The notes: generated by a model not told the origin, from the letters alone. A stretch of 59,319 nucleotides of DNA from an uncultured Lachnospira sp. (GCA_934343805.1 CAKRIN010000016.1:1-59319); one strand, 5' to 3'. Positions 18,276 through 27,669 are shown, numbered from the stretch's first letter. Made by a program: numbers and translations.

Positions 18276-20030
18276 TTATATATTAATATGAATCTGATTA
18301 AGCTTCTGCTGTTCTAATATAATTTCCTGCATCCGCCTTGGATCAGCAGTCCTATTAAGTTCATTATTAAGACTGTTACTCTTAATCCTTATGACGATAT
18401 CATTGAGAGTTTTTTCCCGTTCCTGCGGATTAAGCCCATCATCCAGATCTGCTGAAAACATTGCCGCGACTTCATTATGTTCTTCAGCAGTTTCATAATC
18501 GCCAATTATTGAAGCAGGACTTATATTTCCACTCTCATACTGATTGTATACTTTCATTGCGACATCCTGAAACAGTGGATCAACAAAATCTTCCGGCGAT
18601 ATATAATGTCCGATTTTTTCAAAGATATCCCTGTCGCTTATCATCCATGTCAGCAGCATTTTTTCAGCCTGCCGTACACCATCTTCACGTTTCTTTTTAG
18701 AAAATGTCTCCTGTCTGACCTGATTGCCTGCTGCTCTTGCCATTATTCCTTCCTGATTGCCAAGCTTCGATACCATCTGCCTCATTCCGTCCTCTGGTAT
18801 CATAAACTGCCGGCACACAGCACGAAGATAATTGTCACGTTCTAACTTTTCCTTAAACGCAACCAGTTTTGATGCTGTTTCTCTTTCAAATGCTGTTTCA
18901 CTTTCCGGATCTTTACGATCATATTTCTTTTCTAATATGCCTATTTCATACATAAAGCTGTTCTGTGCATTGTCAATACGTTCCTGAAAAGCTTCCGCAC
19001 CCATAGCCTTAATGAATTCATCAGGATCCTTATATGGTTTTAAGTTAATTACCTTAGTTGACAGCCCTGCCTCTTTCAGTAATGGTATTGCTCTAAGTGC
19101 TGCTTTTACCCCAGCCTCATCACTATCATATGTTATCAGTACATTATCTGTATATCTCTTCAGCAGTCTTGCATGTCCCGGAGTAAGTGCTGTTCCCAAT
19201 GATGCAACTGCCTGATTGAATCCTGCCTGATGCATAGATATAACATCCATATATCCCTCACATATTATCATGTTAGGTTTCCTTGATGTCCTTGCTATAT
19301 TAAGTCCATACAAATTACGGCTTTTATCAAACAATCTTGTTTCTGGTGAGTTCAGATATTTAGGTTTTGCATCTCCCATGACTCGTCCGCCAAAACCTAT
19401 TACCTTATTATTAATATCCATTATTGGGAATATTACTCTGTTCCAGAACTTTTCATGTATGCCTCTTTCGTATGTAAACAATCCAGACTCTTTCAGCATA
19501 TCATCTTCATAGCCTTTGTCCTTTAACAGCTTGTACAATTCTCCAGTTGACTGCGATGCAAACCCCAGTCCGAAACTATTAATTGTGTTGTCAGACAGTT
19601 CTCTCTTCTTAAGATAATCAAGTCCCGGTTTACCCCGGTCCTGTCTTAACTGTCTGTAATAATAAGTTGCAGCTATTTTATTAATCTCAAGCAGCCGATC
19701 CCTTATTCCTCTCTCCTTCTTGTCCTGTTCTGACATAGAAGTTTCAGGAAGCGCTACTCCTGCTCTTTCTCCTAGCATTCTGACTGCTTCCAAAAATGTC
19801 ATATTCTCATATTCCATAACAAATGTAATAACATTTCCACCTACACCACATCCAAAGCAGTGATACAGCTGACGCTGTCCAGATACCGAAAATGATGGTG
19901 ACTTTTCATTATGAAATGGACACAGTCCGGTATATGAGCTGCCATTCTTTTTTAACTTTATATACCCGGATATAACATCAACAATATCATTCCGGGATAT
20001 TACTTCATCAATTACTTCTCTTGAATACAT
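18276..20030 (-). CDS. dnaG: DNA primase
   Basis: DnaG makes RNA primers for replication. A CHC2 zinc finger (CPFHNEKSPSF...CFGCGVGG, residues about 38-65) is followed by the catalytic core with a Toprim motif (IICEGYMDVISMHQ and ITYDSDEAG) and a C-terminal DnaB-binding helical domain. I chose the ATG at 20030 (MYSREVIDEV, 584 aa) with GGAAGGG upstream. The long frame starts at 20060, inside the dgt gene. Four bases separate it from the dgt stop. Confidence 0.96.
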   Translation of the reverse strand: MYSREVIDEVISRNDIVDVISGYIKLKKNGSSYTGLCPFHNEKSPSFSVSGQRQLYHCFGCGVGGNVITFVMEYENMTFLEAVRMLGERAGVALPETSMSEQDKKERGIRDRLLEINKIAATYYYRQLRQDRGKPGLDYLKKRELSDNTINSFGLGFASQSTGELYKLLKDKGYEDDMLKESGLFTYERGIHEKFWNRVIFPIMDINNKVIGFGGRVMGDAKPKYLNSPETRLFDKSRNLYGLNIARTSRKPNMIICEGYMDVISMHQAGFNQAVASLGTALTPGHARLLKRYTDNVLITYDSDEAGVKAALRAIPLLKEAGLSTKVINLKPYKDPDEFIKAMGAEAFQERIDNAQNSFMYEIGILEKKYDRKDPESETAFERETASKLVAFKEKLERDNYLRAVCRQFMIPEDGMRQMVSKLGNQEGIMARAAGNQVRQETFSKKKREDGVRQAEKMLLTWMISDRDIFEKIGHYISPEDFVDPLFQDVAMKVYNQYESGNISPASIIGDYETAEEHNEVAAMFSADLDDGLNPQEREKTLNDIVIRIKSNSLNNELNRTADPRRMQEIILEQQKLNQIHINI

Positions 20031-20034
20031 CACT

Positions 20035-21042
20035 TTATCCCTTCCAGGCTTTTGGTACAAAAATCTCCTGAAACTTACTTATCGAATACTGATCGCTCAT
20101 TCCTGCTATGTAATCGCATACAACCTGTTCAGGTCGTTCTCCGAACTCAGTTATAAAACGTTTATATGTATCCGGGAGTTTATCAGTATTATCAACATAG
20201 TATCTATATAACTCTGTTATAAGCTTATCTGCTTTAGCTTCTTCACTCTTTGCCGTTGGATTAAGATACAGGCTGTCAAACATAAACTGTCTTAATCTTG
20301 TCATTGCATCATGTATTGGTTCTGACATTATAATATCATCCTTGCCAACACTGTTAATAACTATGTCATTAATCATTGTATTGAGTCTTTCTTTAGTAGA
20401 GTGTCCCAATACGCCTGTGAATTCTTCTGGTATATCACTTTCTTTAAATATATTTGCTCTTATTGCATCATCAATATCATGATTAATATAAGCTATTTTA
20501 TCTGATAATCTTACAGCCTTTCCCTCTAATGTTGATGGTTTCCCTGAGGTTCTGTGATTAATAATGCCATCCCTTACTTCCCATGTAAGATTGAGTCCTA
20601 AGCCATCCTTTTCAAGGAATTCGACAACACGTATGCTCTGCTTATAATGTGCAAATCCAACAGGACACAATGAATTAAGCGTTCTCTCGCCCGCATGTCC
20701 AAATGGCGTATGTCCAAGATCATGACCTAAAGCTATAGCCTCTGTAAGATCTTCATTAAGGCATAACGCTCTCGCTATACTTCTTGCGATCTGTGCAACC
20801 TCCAGAGTATGTGTCAGTCTTGTTCTGTAATGATCCCCCTCTGGTGCAAGAAAAACCTGCGTCTTGTGCTTCAGTCTCCTGAATGCTTTACAATGTATTA
20901 TCCGGTCCCTGTCTCTTTGATAAATCGTTCTCATAGGACATTGAGGTTCTTCCCTGTCCCGTCCCCTTGATTCATCACTGAAACTGGCATATTGACTTAA
21001 TATCAGATGTTCCCTGTGTTCCTGCTGTTCACGGATATTCAT
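20035..21042 (-). CDS. dgt: dGTP triphosphohydrolase-like HD protein
   Basis: A 335-aa HD-domain phosphohydrolase that probably cleaves dGTP or other dNTPs to nucleoside and triphosphate. The metal site is formed by RTRLTHTLEVAQIA and the HD pair in ALGHDLGHTPFGHAGE; a second conserved block is SDKIAYINHDIDDAI. The preferred ATG is 21042, because GGAGG stands nine bases before it. The frame also opens with an ATG at 21060, which overlaps that site. It begins the dgt-dnaG-rpoD-trmK group, a standard order in Clostridia. Confidence 0.92.
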   Translation of the reverse strand: MNIREQQEHREHLILSQYASFSDESRGRDREEPQCPMRTIYQRDRDRIIHCKAFRRLKHKTQVFLAPEGDHYRTRLTHTLEVAQIARSIARALCLNEDLTEAIALGHDLGHTPFGHAGERTLNSLCPVGFAHYKQSIRVVEFLEKDGLGLNLTWEVRDGIINHRTSGKPSTLEGKAVRLSDKIAYINHDIDDAIRANIFKESDIPEEFTGVLGHSTKERLNTMINDIVINSVGKDDIIMSEPIHDAMTRLRQFMFDSLYLNPTAKSEEAKADKLITELYRYYVDNTDKLPDTYKRFITEFGERPEQVVCDYIAGMSDQYSISKFQEIFVPKAWKG

Positions 21043-21141
21043 CAAATCGTGCCTCCACACTTATAACAAACTCTAAATTTAACGCTCACAATTTTATTAT
21101 TCAACACAAACTGTTATTTTCCTTTTTATTTTTCCAAAAAA

Positions 21142-21489
21142 TTATGGACTAAAAAATCCACCTGCCGCGCCTGATATTGCACTGCACAAAATAATCCCTG
21201 CTAATTCATAGGATTTATATGGTATACCCCTGTTTATTAACGATGCTGCAGCCACAAGTATAACAATATATAACATTCCATATACCGCACCCCAGGCAAC
21301 TCTTCTGCTCCCTTTCATCCATCCTTCGTACATTCCGCCAAGAAAAGCTCCCACAGCATATATTCCAATAATAATTATATTTATTATTCTTTCTTCCCAT
21401 GTAAATTTCTTCATTAAATATGTAAGAACAACCAGCACAATTAATGTAAACAGATACCCTGAGGCCAGAGCTTTTATCATCTTCTTCAT
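21142..21489 (-). CDS. Small membrane protein, TIGR04086-like
   Basis: A 115-aa protein with four predicted membrane helices (about 8-27, 35-56, 65-84, 95-113) and little else. The layout and the GAFLGGMYEGW and GAVYGMLYI patterns resemble the TIGR04086/YrzE family of small Firmicutes membrane proteins of unknown role. The ATG at 21489 (MKKMIKALASGY) is the likely start; the frame extends to 21543, but the extra residues are not membrane-like. It lies alone, 81 bases upstream of dgt, and is divergent from the CorC/HlyC-type gene. Confidence 0.65.
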   Translation of the reverse strand: MKKMIKALASGYLFTLIVLVVLTYLMKKFTWEERIINIIIIGIYAVGAFLGGMYEGWMKGSRRVAWGAVYGMLYIVILVAAASLINRGIPYKSYELAGIILCSAISGAAGGFFSP

Positions 21490-21638
21490 ATCAATCACAA
21501 TTATGTTTTGTCCTTTTTTTACTATAATATGAAGCATCTTCACATCTTATTCCTGTCTGCCAATTTAACACTTGACGATTAGCATTGTCTACTGTAGAAT
21601 AAAAACAATATTTTAATTTATGACTGGAGGGATTTTTT

Positions 21639-22925
21639 TTGGATACGGATAGTATCATCCAACTTATTTCTATCATTATTTTACTTGGTTTATCAGCATT
21701 TTTTTCGTCTGCAGAAACATCATTCATAACTGTAAGCCGGATTAAACTGCTTTCACTAGCACAGGAGGGTAATAAACGTGCCAACATTGTTATCAGCATA
21801 ATTGATCAGCCTGCCAAGATGCTCTCTGCTGTCCTTATTGGCAATAACATTGTCAATATCAGTTGTTCTGCCTTAGCTACATCATTCACAATTAGCGTAT
21901 GGGGCAATAAAGCCACTGGAATTGTTACCGGTGTTCTTACACTCCTCGTTCTTATATTTGGTGAGATTACTCCCAAGAATACTGCTAATATACACGCAAC
22001 CAAAATAGCAATGGCATATGCACCCATAATTAAGTTTCTTATGGTAATTCTTACGCCTGTAATATTTATTGTTGACCATCTTGCTGGTTTCTTCTTATGG
22101 CTGCTTAGAATTGACAGTAATAAGAAAAAAGATATATTTACCGAAGATGAAATCCGTACAATTGTTAATGTAAGCCAGGAAGAAGGCGTTATTGAATCTA
22201 ATGAAAAGAAAATAATCAATAATCTTTTTGATTTCGGAGATTCTACTGCCAAGGATGTTATGATTCCAAGAATTGATATGACTCTTGCAGATGTCAATTC
22301 ATCTTATGATGAAATAATTGATCTTTTCAGACAGACAATGTACACACGAATTCCTATTTATGAGAATTCGCCAGACAATGTAATCGGTATTCTTAATATT
22401 AAAGACTTAATTGTCACTAAGTCAGACAGCAAAACATTTGACATAAGAAAGATTATGCGAAAGCCATTCTTTACTTTTGAACAGAAAAACACGTCTGATC
22501 TGTTTAAGGATATGCAGTTAAGTTCAACAAGCATAGCAATTGTGTTAAGTGAATACGGAACAACATCTGGCATGATTACAACCGAAGATCTTCTCGAAGA
22601 AATTGTTGGTGAAATCAGAGATGAATATGACACTGACGAAAAGGATGCCCTTATTAAAATTAACGATACTACATACAGAGTTGATGGTTCATTCAAGCTT
22701 GACGATCTTAATGATGAACTGGGTACAACATTAGAATCTGAAGATAATGATTCAATAGGTGGGCTCATTGTTGAAAAGCTTGACAGACTTCCAAAAGCTG
22801 GCGATAAACTCACAGTTGATAATGTATGGATGTTTGTAGAAAAGGTATCTTCTAATCGTGCAGAATCGGTTATAGTAAAGCTTTTACCAGAGAAAAATGA
22901 AAAAGAAGATAAATCATCCAAATAA
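21639..22925 (+). CDS. CNNM/CorC-HlyC family membrane protein with CBS pair
   Basis: A 428-aa protein with an N-terminal CNNM (DUF21) membrane domain of 3-4 helices (residues about 1-185), a CBS pair (DVMIPRIDMTLADV and VIGILNIKDLI) and a C-terminal CorC_HlyC domain (DGSFKLDDLNDELG). The family is tied to divalent-cation, mainly magnesium or cobalt, transport, and older names call it hemolysin. The start is TTG at 21639, with GGAGG eight bases upstream, and no better ATG exists. It is followed by an unusual set of inverted repeats. Confidence 0.88.
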   Translation: MDTDSIIQLISIIILLGLSAFFSSAETSFITVSRIKLLSLAQEGNKRANIVISIIDQPAKMLSAVLIGNNIVNISCSALATSFTISVWGNKATGIVTGVLTLLVLIFGEITPKNTANIHATKIAMAYAPIIKFLMVILTPVIFIVDHLAGFFLWLLRIDSNKKKDIFTEDEIRTIVNVSQEEGVIESNEKKIINNLFDFGDSTAKDVMIPRIDMTLADVNSSYDEIIDLFRQTMYTRIPIYENSPDNVIGILNIKDLIVTKSDSKTFDIRKIMRKPFFTFEQKNTSDLFKDMQLSSTSIAIVLSEYGTTSGMITTEDLLEEIVGEIRDEYDTDEKDALIKINDTTYRVDGSFKLDDLNDELGTTLESEDNDSIGGLIVEKLDRLPKAGDKLTVDNVWMFVEKVSSNRAESVIVKLLPEKNEKEDKSSK

Positions 22926-22934
22926 TCAATTAAA

Positions 22935-23022
22935 GGGGATGTCGCACTAAGAAATTAGCGCGGTGTCCCTTTCTTCTATATTAAGACGATATATAAGCTC
23001 ATTTAGTTTATGAGGACACCGC
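22935..23022 (+). repeat. Three-part inverted repeat downstream of the CorC/HlyC gene
   Basis: GCGGTGTCC (22960-22968) can pair with the upstream GGGGATGTCGC (22935-22945, imperfect, one bulge) or perfectly with GGACACCGC (23014-23022). The first fold is followed by TTTCTTCTAT and could stop transcription of the upstream gene. Confidence 0.6.
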
Positions 23023-23110
23023 AATCTACATTTCATAATGCGAACAGAATAAGCACGGATAAAAGCACATATATATTCAAAAATAGTAACTTAAAAATCG
23101 TATTTTATAG

Positions 23111-23166
23111 AAAAAAAGAAGCTGACACCTCAACGATTTTCAATCGTTAAAGCGACAGCCTTTTTT
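23111..23166. terminator. Bidirectional terminator between the CorC/HlyC gene and dapL
   Basis: GCTG (23121-23124) with CAGC (23156-23159), then AACGATT (23132-23138) with AATCGTT (23142-23148), form an imperfect hairpin. It is flanked by seven A on the left and TTTTTT on the right, so it has U-tracts in both directions. Confidence 0.75.
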
Positions 23167-23183
23167 ATTATTTAGTTTTAATA

Positions 23184-24398
23184 TTAAAGTGCCTTAATTC
23201 TCTCAAGTGCCTTAACTGTGTTCTCATATGAGCCAAATGCAGTCAGTCTGAAGTATCCTTCACCACTTGGTCCAAATCCTGAACCAGGTGTACCAACAAC
23301 ATTAGCTTTCTCAAGGAGATAATCAAAGAACTCCCAGCTTGTCATCTTATCAGGTGTCTTTAACCAGATATATGGTGCATTAACACCACCTGACACTGTA
23401 TAACCAGCTGACTTAAGCCCTTCAAGAATAGTCTTGGCATTATTCATATAGTATGCAATCTGCTCACCGGTCTGCTTCTGTCCTGCTTCTGAATAAACAG
23501 CCTCTCCAGCTCTCTGAACGATATATGGAGCACCATTAAACTTTGTTCCATGTCTTCTTGCCCAAAGGCTGTGAAGTGTTACATCACCACACTTAAGCTC
23601 CTTAGGAATAACAGTAAATCCAAGTCTTACACCTGTAAATCCTGCATTCTTAGAGAATGATCTAAGTTCAATAGCACATGTTCTTGCGCCTTCACACTCA
23701 TAGATTGTATGAGGAACATCTGGTTCTGAAATATATGCTTCATAAGCTGCATCATATATAATAACTGCTCCAACCTTATTAGCATAATCAACCCACTTCT
23801 GAAGCTCATCCTTAGTAATTGTAGAACCGGTTGGATTATTAGGGAAACAAAGATATATGATATCTGGTGTTTCATCAGGAAGCTCTGGTGCGAAATTAGT
23901 TGCTGCAGTACATGGCATATAAACAACATTACTCCACGCCTGCTTCTCTGGTATATAGCTGCCTGTTCTTCCTGCCATTGCATTAGTATCAACATATACC
24001 GGATATACAGGGTCACACACTGCAATCTTGTTATCTACAGAAAAAATATCTCCAATATTACCTGAATCAGACTTAGCACCATCTGATACGAATATTTCAT
24101 CTGCTGAAATATCACATCCACGCTTTTTATAATCATGATCTGCAATTGCACTTCTTAAAAACTCATATCCAAGATCTGGTGCATATCCATGGAATGTCTT
24201 AGCGTCTGCCATCTCATCAACAGACTTATGTAAAGCCTCAATTACTGCTGGCGCTAATGGCTGTGTAACATCTCCTATTCCAAGTCTTATAATCTCCTTG
24301 TCAGGATTAGCCTGCTGATATGCAGCCACTTTCTTGCCTATAGTTGAAAACAGATAGCTTCCTGGAAGTTTCAGGTAATTATCATTAATCTTAAACAT
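23184..24398 (-). CDS. dapL: LL-diaminopimelate aminotransferase
   Basis: DapL makes LL-diaminopimelate from tetrahydrodipicolinate in one step, for lysine and peptidoglycan. This is a fold type I PLP enzyme of 404 aa. The start [12 protein letters not shown], the [14 protein letters not shown] block and the lysine region [15 protein letters not shown] are those of DapL. PNNPTGS is the cofactor-site motif. AGGAGG precedes the ATG at 24398, and a promoter is visible at 24483-24511. It is monocistronic. Presence of dapL means the succinyl or acetyl branches are not needed. Confidence 0.95.
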   Translation of the reverse strand: MFKINDNYLKLPGSYLFSTIGKKVAAYQQANPDKEIIRLGIGDVTQPLAPAVIEALHKSVDEMADAKTFHGYAPDLGYEFLRSAIADHDYKKRGCDISADEIFVSDGAKSDSGNIGDIFSVDNKIAVCDPVYPVYVDTNAMAGRTGSYIPEKQAWSNVVYMPCTAATNFAPELPDETPDIIYLCFPNNPTGSTITKDELQKWVDYANKVGAVIIYDAAYEAYISEPDVPHTIYECEGARTCAIELRSFSKNAGFTGVRLGFTVIPKELKCGDVTLHSLWARRHGTKFNGAPYIVQRAGEAVYSEAGQKQTGEQIAYYMNNAKTILEGLKSAGYTVSGGVNAPYIWLKTPDKMTSWEFFDYLLEKANVVGTPGSGFGPSGEGYFRLTAFGSYENTVKALERIKAL

Positions 24399-24482
24399 AT
24401 CTTCCTCCTTGTTTTACGGAGTAAAATCCGAATCCTCTGATGAGGAGAGGAATTTTCTCCTTGTTTTGTCAAACTAACTTGT

Positions 24483-24511
24483 ATTATACATCATTTTATT
24501 CTATGTTCCAA
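24483..24511 (-). promoter_or_regulatory. dapL promoter
   Basis: On the minus strand TTGGAA (24506-24511) is followed after 17 bases by TATAAT (24483-24488). The -35 overlaps the last codons of the J-domain gene. The roughly 75-base leader holds a small CCTCT/AGAGG hairpin and a duplicated AACAAGGAG. Confidence 0.6.
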
Positions 24512-24989
24512 GATAAAATCGTGATAATCTTTCATATTCAGTATTAATTGCTTGCAAAAGATCCTTATCCCCATGCATATTGTCCGGATGATATATCTTA
24601 AGCAGAGCCTTATATCTCTTTTTCAGAGATTCAGTATCCTCAACCCCTTTAAAGAATATCTTTACATTCTCTGCATTTGACATGCTTTTTCTTGCTTCTC
24701 TGTACACCTTGTCTTTATACATAAGCTTTTCCCGTTCAAACTTATCTTTGTCTATAGCAAGCTGTCTTGTCTCTCTTTCAAGAATATTCCACTTCTGCTC
24801 AAAAAGTTCCCTCTGTCCTTCAAGCTGTTTTTTTAGTAGCATATTCTTGCTCTGCTGCCGCTGCAGCATCCCCATCTGAATATCTATAAGTTTTCTTTCA
24901 TCTTCAAGATTTCTGCTTAATTCTTGAAGTCGTATATTTTCCTTAAAGAGCCATTTCTTTTTATCCTCGTCATCATACTCTTCAAACAT
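24501..24989 (-). CDS. Coiled-coil protein with C-terminal J domain
   Basis: A 162-aa protein. Residues 15-100 are a continuous charged coiled coil rich in Glu, Lys, Arg and Gln, and residues 118-160 form a short J domain with the HPD tripeptide at 134-136 (KIYHPDNMHG). It has no G/F or zinc-finger part, so it is not DnaJ itself but a co-chaperone-like partner for DnaK, perhaps targeting by the coiled coil. Its start is 7 bases after the cupin stop, which suggests one operon. The ATG has GTGGGG upstream. Confidence 0.75.
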   Translation of the reverse strand: MFEEYDDEDKKKWLFKENIRLQELSRNLEDERKLIDIQMGMLQRQQSKNMLLKKQLEGQRELFEQKWNILERETRQLAIDKDKFEREKLMYKDKVYREARKSMSNAENVKIFFKGVEDTESLKKRYKALLKIYHPDNMHGDKDLLQAINTEYERLSRFYLGT

Positions 24990-24995
24990 TATAGT

Positions 24996-25337
24996 CTATA
25001 CCCCACTATGAAACCAAAAAACTTTTACCGGTCTTGATTCGTCATTAGTTCTGATAGTATGTCTTACCCCTGGCAAAGCAACAAATGAATCACCTTCTTT
25101 TATAGGAAAAACCATATCATCCAGCTTGGCATATCCTTCCCCTTCTAACACATAAAATCCTTCCTGATCATCATGATAACCCGCTTGCGGATTGAACTCT
25201 GTCTCAGAATAACAGGTTATGCCAGAACAGCATCCATTAATGCATCCATTCTGTGCTGTTAAAAGCTTGTACCCACGCTTTCCTTTACCCTGATTGTTTA
25301 TAACCTCATCCATTGTTATATATGGTTTTTCTTTCAT
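24996..25337 (-). CDS. Cupin-domain protein, 113 aa, with a Cys cluster
   Basis: A single cupin barrel with the HDDQEGFYVLEGEGYAKLDD first motif and PGVRHTIRTND second motif. Near the N terminus there is a cysteine-rich stretch, CINGCCSGITC (residues 32-42), which is not part of the usual cupin core. It is probably a metal-dependent binding or isomerase-type protein, with substrate unknown. AGGAGG-like GGAGGA precedes the ATG at 25337. It is followed by the J-domain gene. It should not be confused with the second cupin, kdgF, at 29193. Confidence 0.75.
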   Translation of the reverse strand: MKEKPYITMDEVINNQGKGKRGYKLLTAQNGCINGCCSGITCYSETEFNPQAGYHDDQEGFYVLEGEGYAKLDDMVFPIKEGDSFVALPGVRHTIRTNDESRPVKVFWFHSGV

Positions 25338-25354
25338 TGTATTATTCCTCCATA

Positions 25355-25390
25355 AAAATACGAGGTCTTAATTATTTCTTTAAGACCCCG
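25355..25390 (-). terminator. Terminator after the GH105 gene
   Basis: GGTCTTAA (25364-25371) pairs with TTAAGACC (25380-25387); on the minus strand the stem is followed by TCGTATTTTT. It separates the GH105 gene from the cupin/J-domain operon, although the cupin ATG is close. Confidence 0.75.
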
Positions 25391-25417
25391 TTGATGTATT
25401 AATTATTATTGTACCGA

Positions 25418-26563
25418 TTACTTATTCTCGTATCTTAAAAGTTCTGTATATGCAAGAAGGAATGGACCTACGCCCTTAGCATCATCTTCCACAATCGGCT
25501 CTGACATATAGTAATCATATGTGCCAGGTCTTCTTCCATTACCACCAAGTCCTGCAACAAGACAGATACCTCCAAGAGATAACGAACCATCTTCCTTCGT
25601 CTTCAGATATCTTGAACATATTCCATCAATTGCTTTCTTAGCATACTGTGCATAATCATCTGAAAGGAACCCAAGACGAATTCCCTTAAGAAGCGCATAA
25701 GCCATAATTGAGCTTCCGCTTGTTTCCAGATAATTCTTGTCCATGCCACCATAATTAACTACCTGATACCACATACCACTCTCATCCTGATACTTAAGCA
25801 TTGCATCAATAAGATTCTTAAATGCTTCCTCAAGCATCTTACACTCAGCATCAAACTTATGATCATGATTATCAACCTGATCAAGTGTATCAAGAAGAGC
25901 CATTGTATACCATCCAATAGCTCTCAACCAGCTATGCTGTGATAAGCCTGTAACCTTGTCACACCAAAATGCTTCTTTACTTGTATCCATAGCATGGAAA
26001 TACAGTCCGTTAAGAGGATTTCTCATATTCTCGATAACAAACTTGAACTGCCCGAAGATATCCGGATAGTTCTTTCTATCATTATATCTTGTTTCATATT
26101 CAAGATAGAACGGAAGTCCCATATAAAGGCCATCAAGCCATACCTGATTAGGATATATATCCTTATGCCAGAAGCTTCTTGCTTCATTCTGGCATCTAGG
26201 CATAATCTCAATCTGCGAATAAACAAGGTCTGCAGCTTTCTTATACTTTTCCTTACCTGTAAGATCATATAATTCAAAAAGTGTCTTTCCAGCATTAACA
26301 TTGTCTATATTTTTTTCACCAACACTATAACCATCAATTGTTCCATCTTCAAAAACTCTGTAATCTATAAAATCATCTGCAAACTTTAAATACTTGTCTT
26401 CCTTGGTCAGGGCATACATCTGAAGGACGGCTTTAATCATACATCCATCAATATAATTCCACTTTGACTTCAACCCCTGCTTAATCTTTTCAATGTTCCA
26501 GACAGGCGCATCTGGTGTACTCTTCTCCAGAAGTCCGTCAATATACTTTACTACTGCATCCAT
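25418..26563 (-). CDS. Glycoside hydrolase family 105 (unsaturated rhamnogalacturonyl hydrolase-like)
   Basis: A 381-aa (alpha/alpha)6-barrel protein of the GH88/GH105 group. The block VWLDGLYMGLPFYLEYE carries the likely catalytic Asp144 (compare Asp143 of YteR), and LRAIGWYTMALLD and EDDAKGVGPFLLAYTE are typical. No signal peptide is seen, so it should act in the cytosol on unsaturated uronyl oligomers made by pectate or rhamnogalacturonan lyases. AAGGAGA precedes the ATG. It is monocistronic, and the promoter carries an operator-like inverted repeat. kdgF-uxuB at 29.2 kb would take the released unsaturated uronate further. Confidence 0.9.
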   Translation of the reverse strand: MDAVVKYIDGLLEKSTPDAPVWNIEKIKQGLKSKWNYIDGCMIKAVLQMYALTKEDKYLKFADDFIDYRVFEDGTIDGYSVGEKNIDNVNAGKTLFELYDLTGKEKYKKAADLVYSQIEIMPRCQNEARSFWHKDIYPNQVWLDGLYMGLPFYLEYETRYNDRKNYPDIFGQFKFVIENMRNPLNGLYFHAMDTSKEAFWCDKVTGLSQHSWLRAIGWYTMALLDTLDQVDNHDHKFDAECKMLEEAFKNLIDAMLKYQDESGMWYQVVNYGGMDKNYLETSGSSIMAYALLKGIRLGFLSDDYAQYAKKAIDGICSRYLKTKEDGSLSLGGICLVAGLGGNGRRPGTYDYYMSEPIVEDDAKGVGPFLLAYTELLRYENK

Positions 26564-26635
26564 TATAAATGTCTCCTTACATCTTCCCTAGGGGAAGCTT
26601 TATTCTGGCTGTACCCCCCCCGATAATATATAAAG

Positions 26636-26664
26636 ATTGTACAATAAAAAACGTATTTAGGCAA
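26636..26664 (-). promoter_or_regulatory. GH105 gene promoter
   Basis: On the minus strand TTGCCT (26659-26664) lies 17 bases from TACAAT (26636-26641). The inverted repeat 26656-26689 overlaps the -35 and suggests control by a regulator. Confidence 0.6.
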
Positions 26665-26689
26665 CAGATTTTTAACAAAATCGCCTAAA
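26656..26689. promoter_or_regulatory. Operator-like inverted repeat at the GH105 -35
   Basis: TTTAGGC (26656-26662) pairs with GCCTAAA (26683-26689), and GATTTT (26667-26672) with AAAATC (26677-26682). It overlaps the -35 box TTGCCT. It could bind a repressor, or could be an RNA hairpin. The target regulator is unknown. Confidence 0.45.
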
Positions 26690-26810
26690 AGCACTGTTTT
26701 TTATTGACTAAATAATTTTTTCACGCCAAAATATACTTAGACGTTCAAACAAATCACTTATATTAATTATTATTTTTCATTCTTAATATAAACATCAGGA
26801 GGAAGACATT

Positions 26811-27659
26811 ATGAAAACAGGAATCGTATTTGAGGGTGGTGCTTTCAGGACTATTTTTTCTTGTGGAGTCATGGATGCCATGCTAGAAAATAACATCATG
26901 CCAGATTATATGATTGGCGTGTCTGCAGGTGCTGCATATGGTGTTTCAATGGCTTCAGGACAGATAGGCAGAAACATTAAAATCCTCATTGATTACAGAA
27001 ATGACAAAAGATATGTTGGTCTTAACAATATGATTCACAAGGACAATCGTTCTCTATATGGACTCCATTTTACATTTGACACAATTCCAAACGAACTCGT
27101 ACCTTATGATTATGATGCTTTCCATAGATATAAAGGAACTTTCAAATGTGTTGTAACTAACGTTATAACTGGCAAAGCTGAATACAAAACATTTACCGGG
27201 AATGACCGTACCAACCAGCTTCTTCGTGCAACATGTGCGCTTCCTCTGGCTTTTCCTCTTATATATCTTGACGGAACACCTTACCTTGATGGTGGTTTAA
27301 GTGACTCAATTCCTTTTGAAAAAGCATTCGAGGATGGTTGCGACAGAGTAATTGTTGTTCTTACCCGCGAAGCAGGCTACGAAAAGCACACCACAAGCTC
27401 CGTAAGAACTCTCGCAAGAGCCTTTCTTAAATATCCTGAAATCCAGCGTGATATCCTTCTTCGTGCAGAACGCTATAACCGTTGTCTTAAGCGTCTTGAG
27501 CGATACGAAAAAGAAGGCCGCTGCTTAGTAATAAGACCGACCCAAAGCAAAGGATTTGGTAAAATCGAAAAAGACTTTAACAAAATATTATCTATGTACA
27601 ATGATGGATATAACCAGACTTATTCATTGATTAATGACATCCAGAGGTTTTATCATTAA
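26811..27659 (+). CDS. Patatin-like phospholipase (RssA type)
   Basis: A 282-aa patatin-family lipid acyl hydrolase. The glycine-rich oxyanion stretch is at GGAFR (9-13), the nucleophile Ser38 is in GVSAG, and Asp160 is in the DGG motif of the Ser-Asp dyad. There is no signal peptide or membrane segment. AGGAGGA lies before the ATG at 26811. It is the only plus-strand gene in this part and is followed by a long imperfect palindrome at 27670-27758. Confidence 0.88.
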   Translation: MKTGIVFEGGAFRTIFSCGVMDAMLENNIMPDYMIGVSAGAAYGVSMASGQIGRNIKILIDYRNDKRYVGLNNMIHKDNRSLYGLHFTFDTIPNELVPYDYDAFHRYKGTFKCVVTNVITGKAEYKTFTGNDRTNQLLRATCALPLAFPLIYLDGTPYLDGGLSDSIPFEKAFEDGCDRVIVVLTREAGYEKHTTSSVRTLARAFLKYPEIQRDILLRAERYNRCLKRLERYEKEGRCLVIRPTQSKGFGKIEKDFNKILSMYNDGYNQTYSLINDIQRFYH

Positions 27660-27669
27660 GGTATCTACA

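Noticed and set aside
21061..21141. Gene in the gap between the TIGR04086-like gene and dgt
   Set aside because: Only short A/T-rich non-coding sequence is present; no frame with a ribosome site.
26610..26621. Homopolymer C run as a contingency locus
   Set aside because: Eight C in a non-coding leader alone does not show phase variation; I keep it only as a point to compare between strains.
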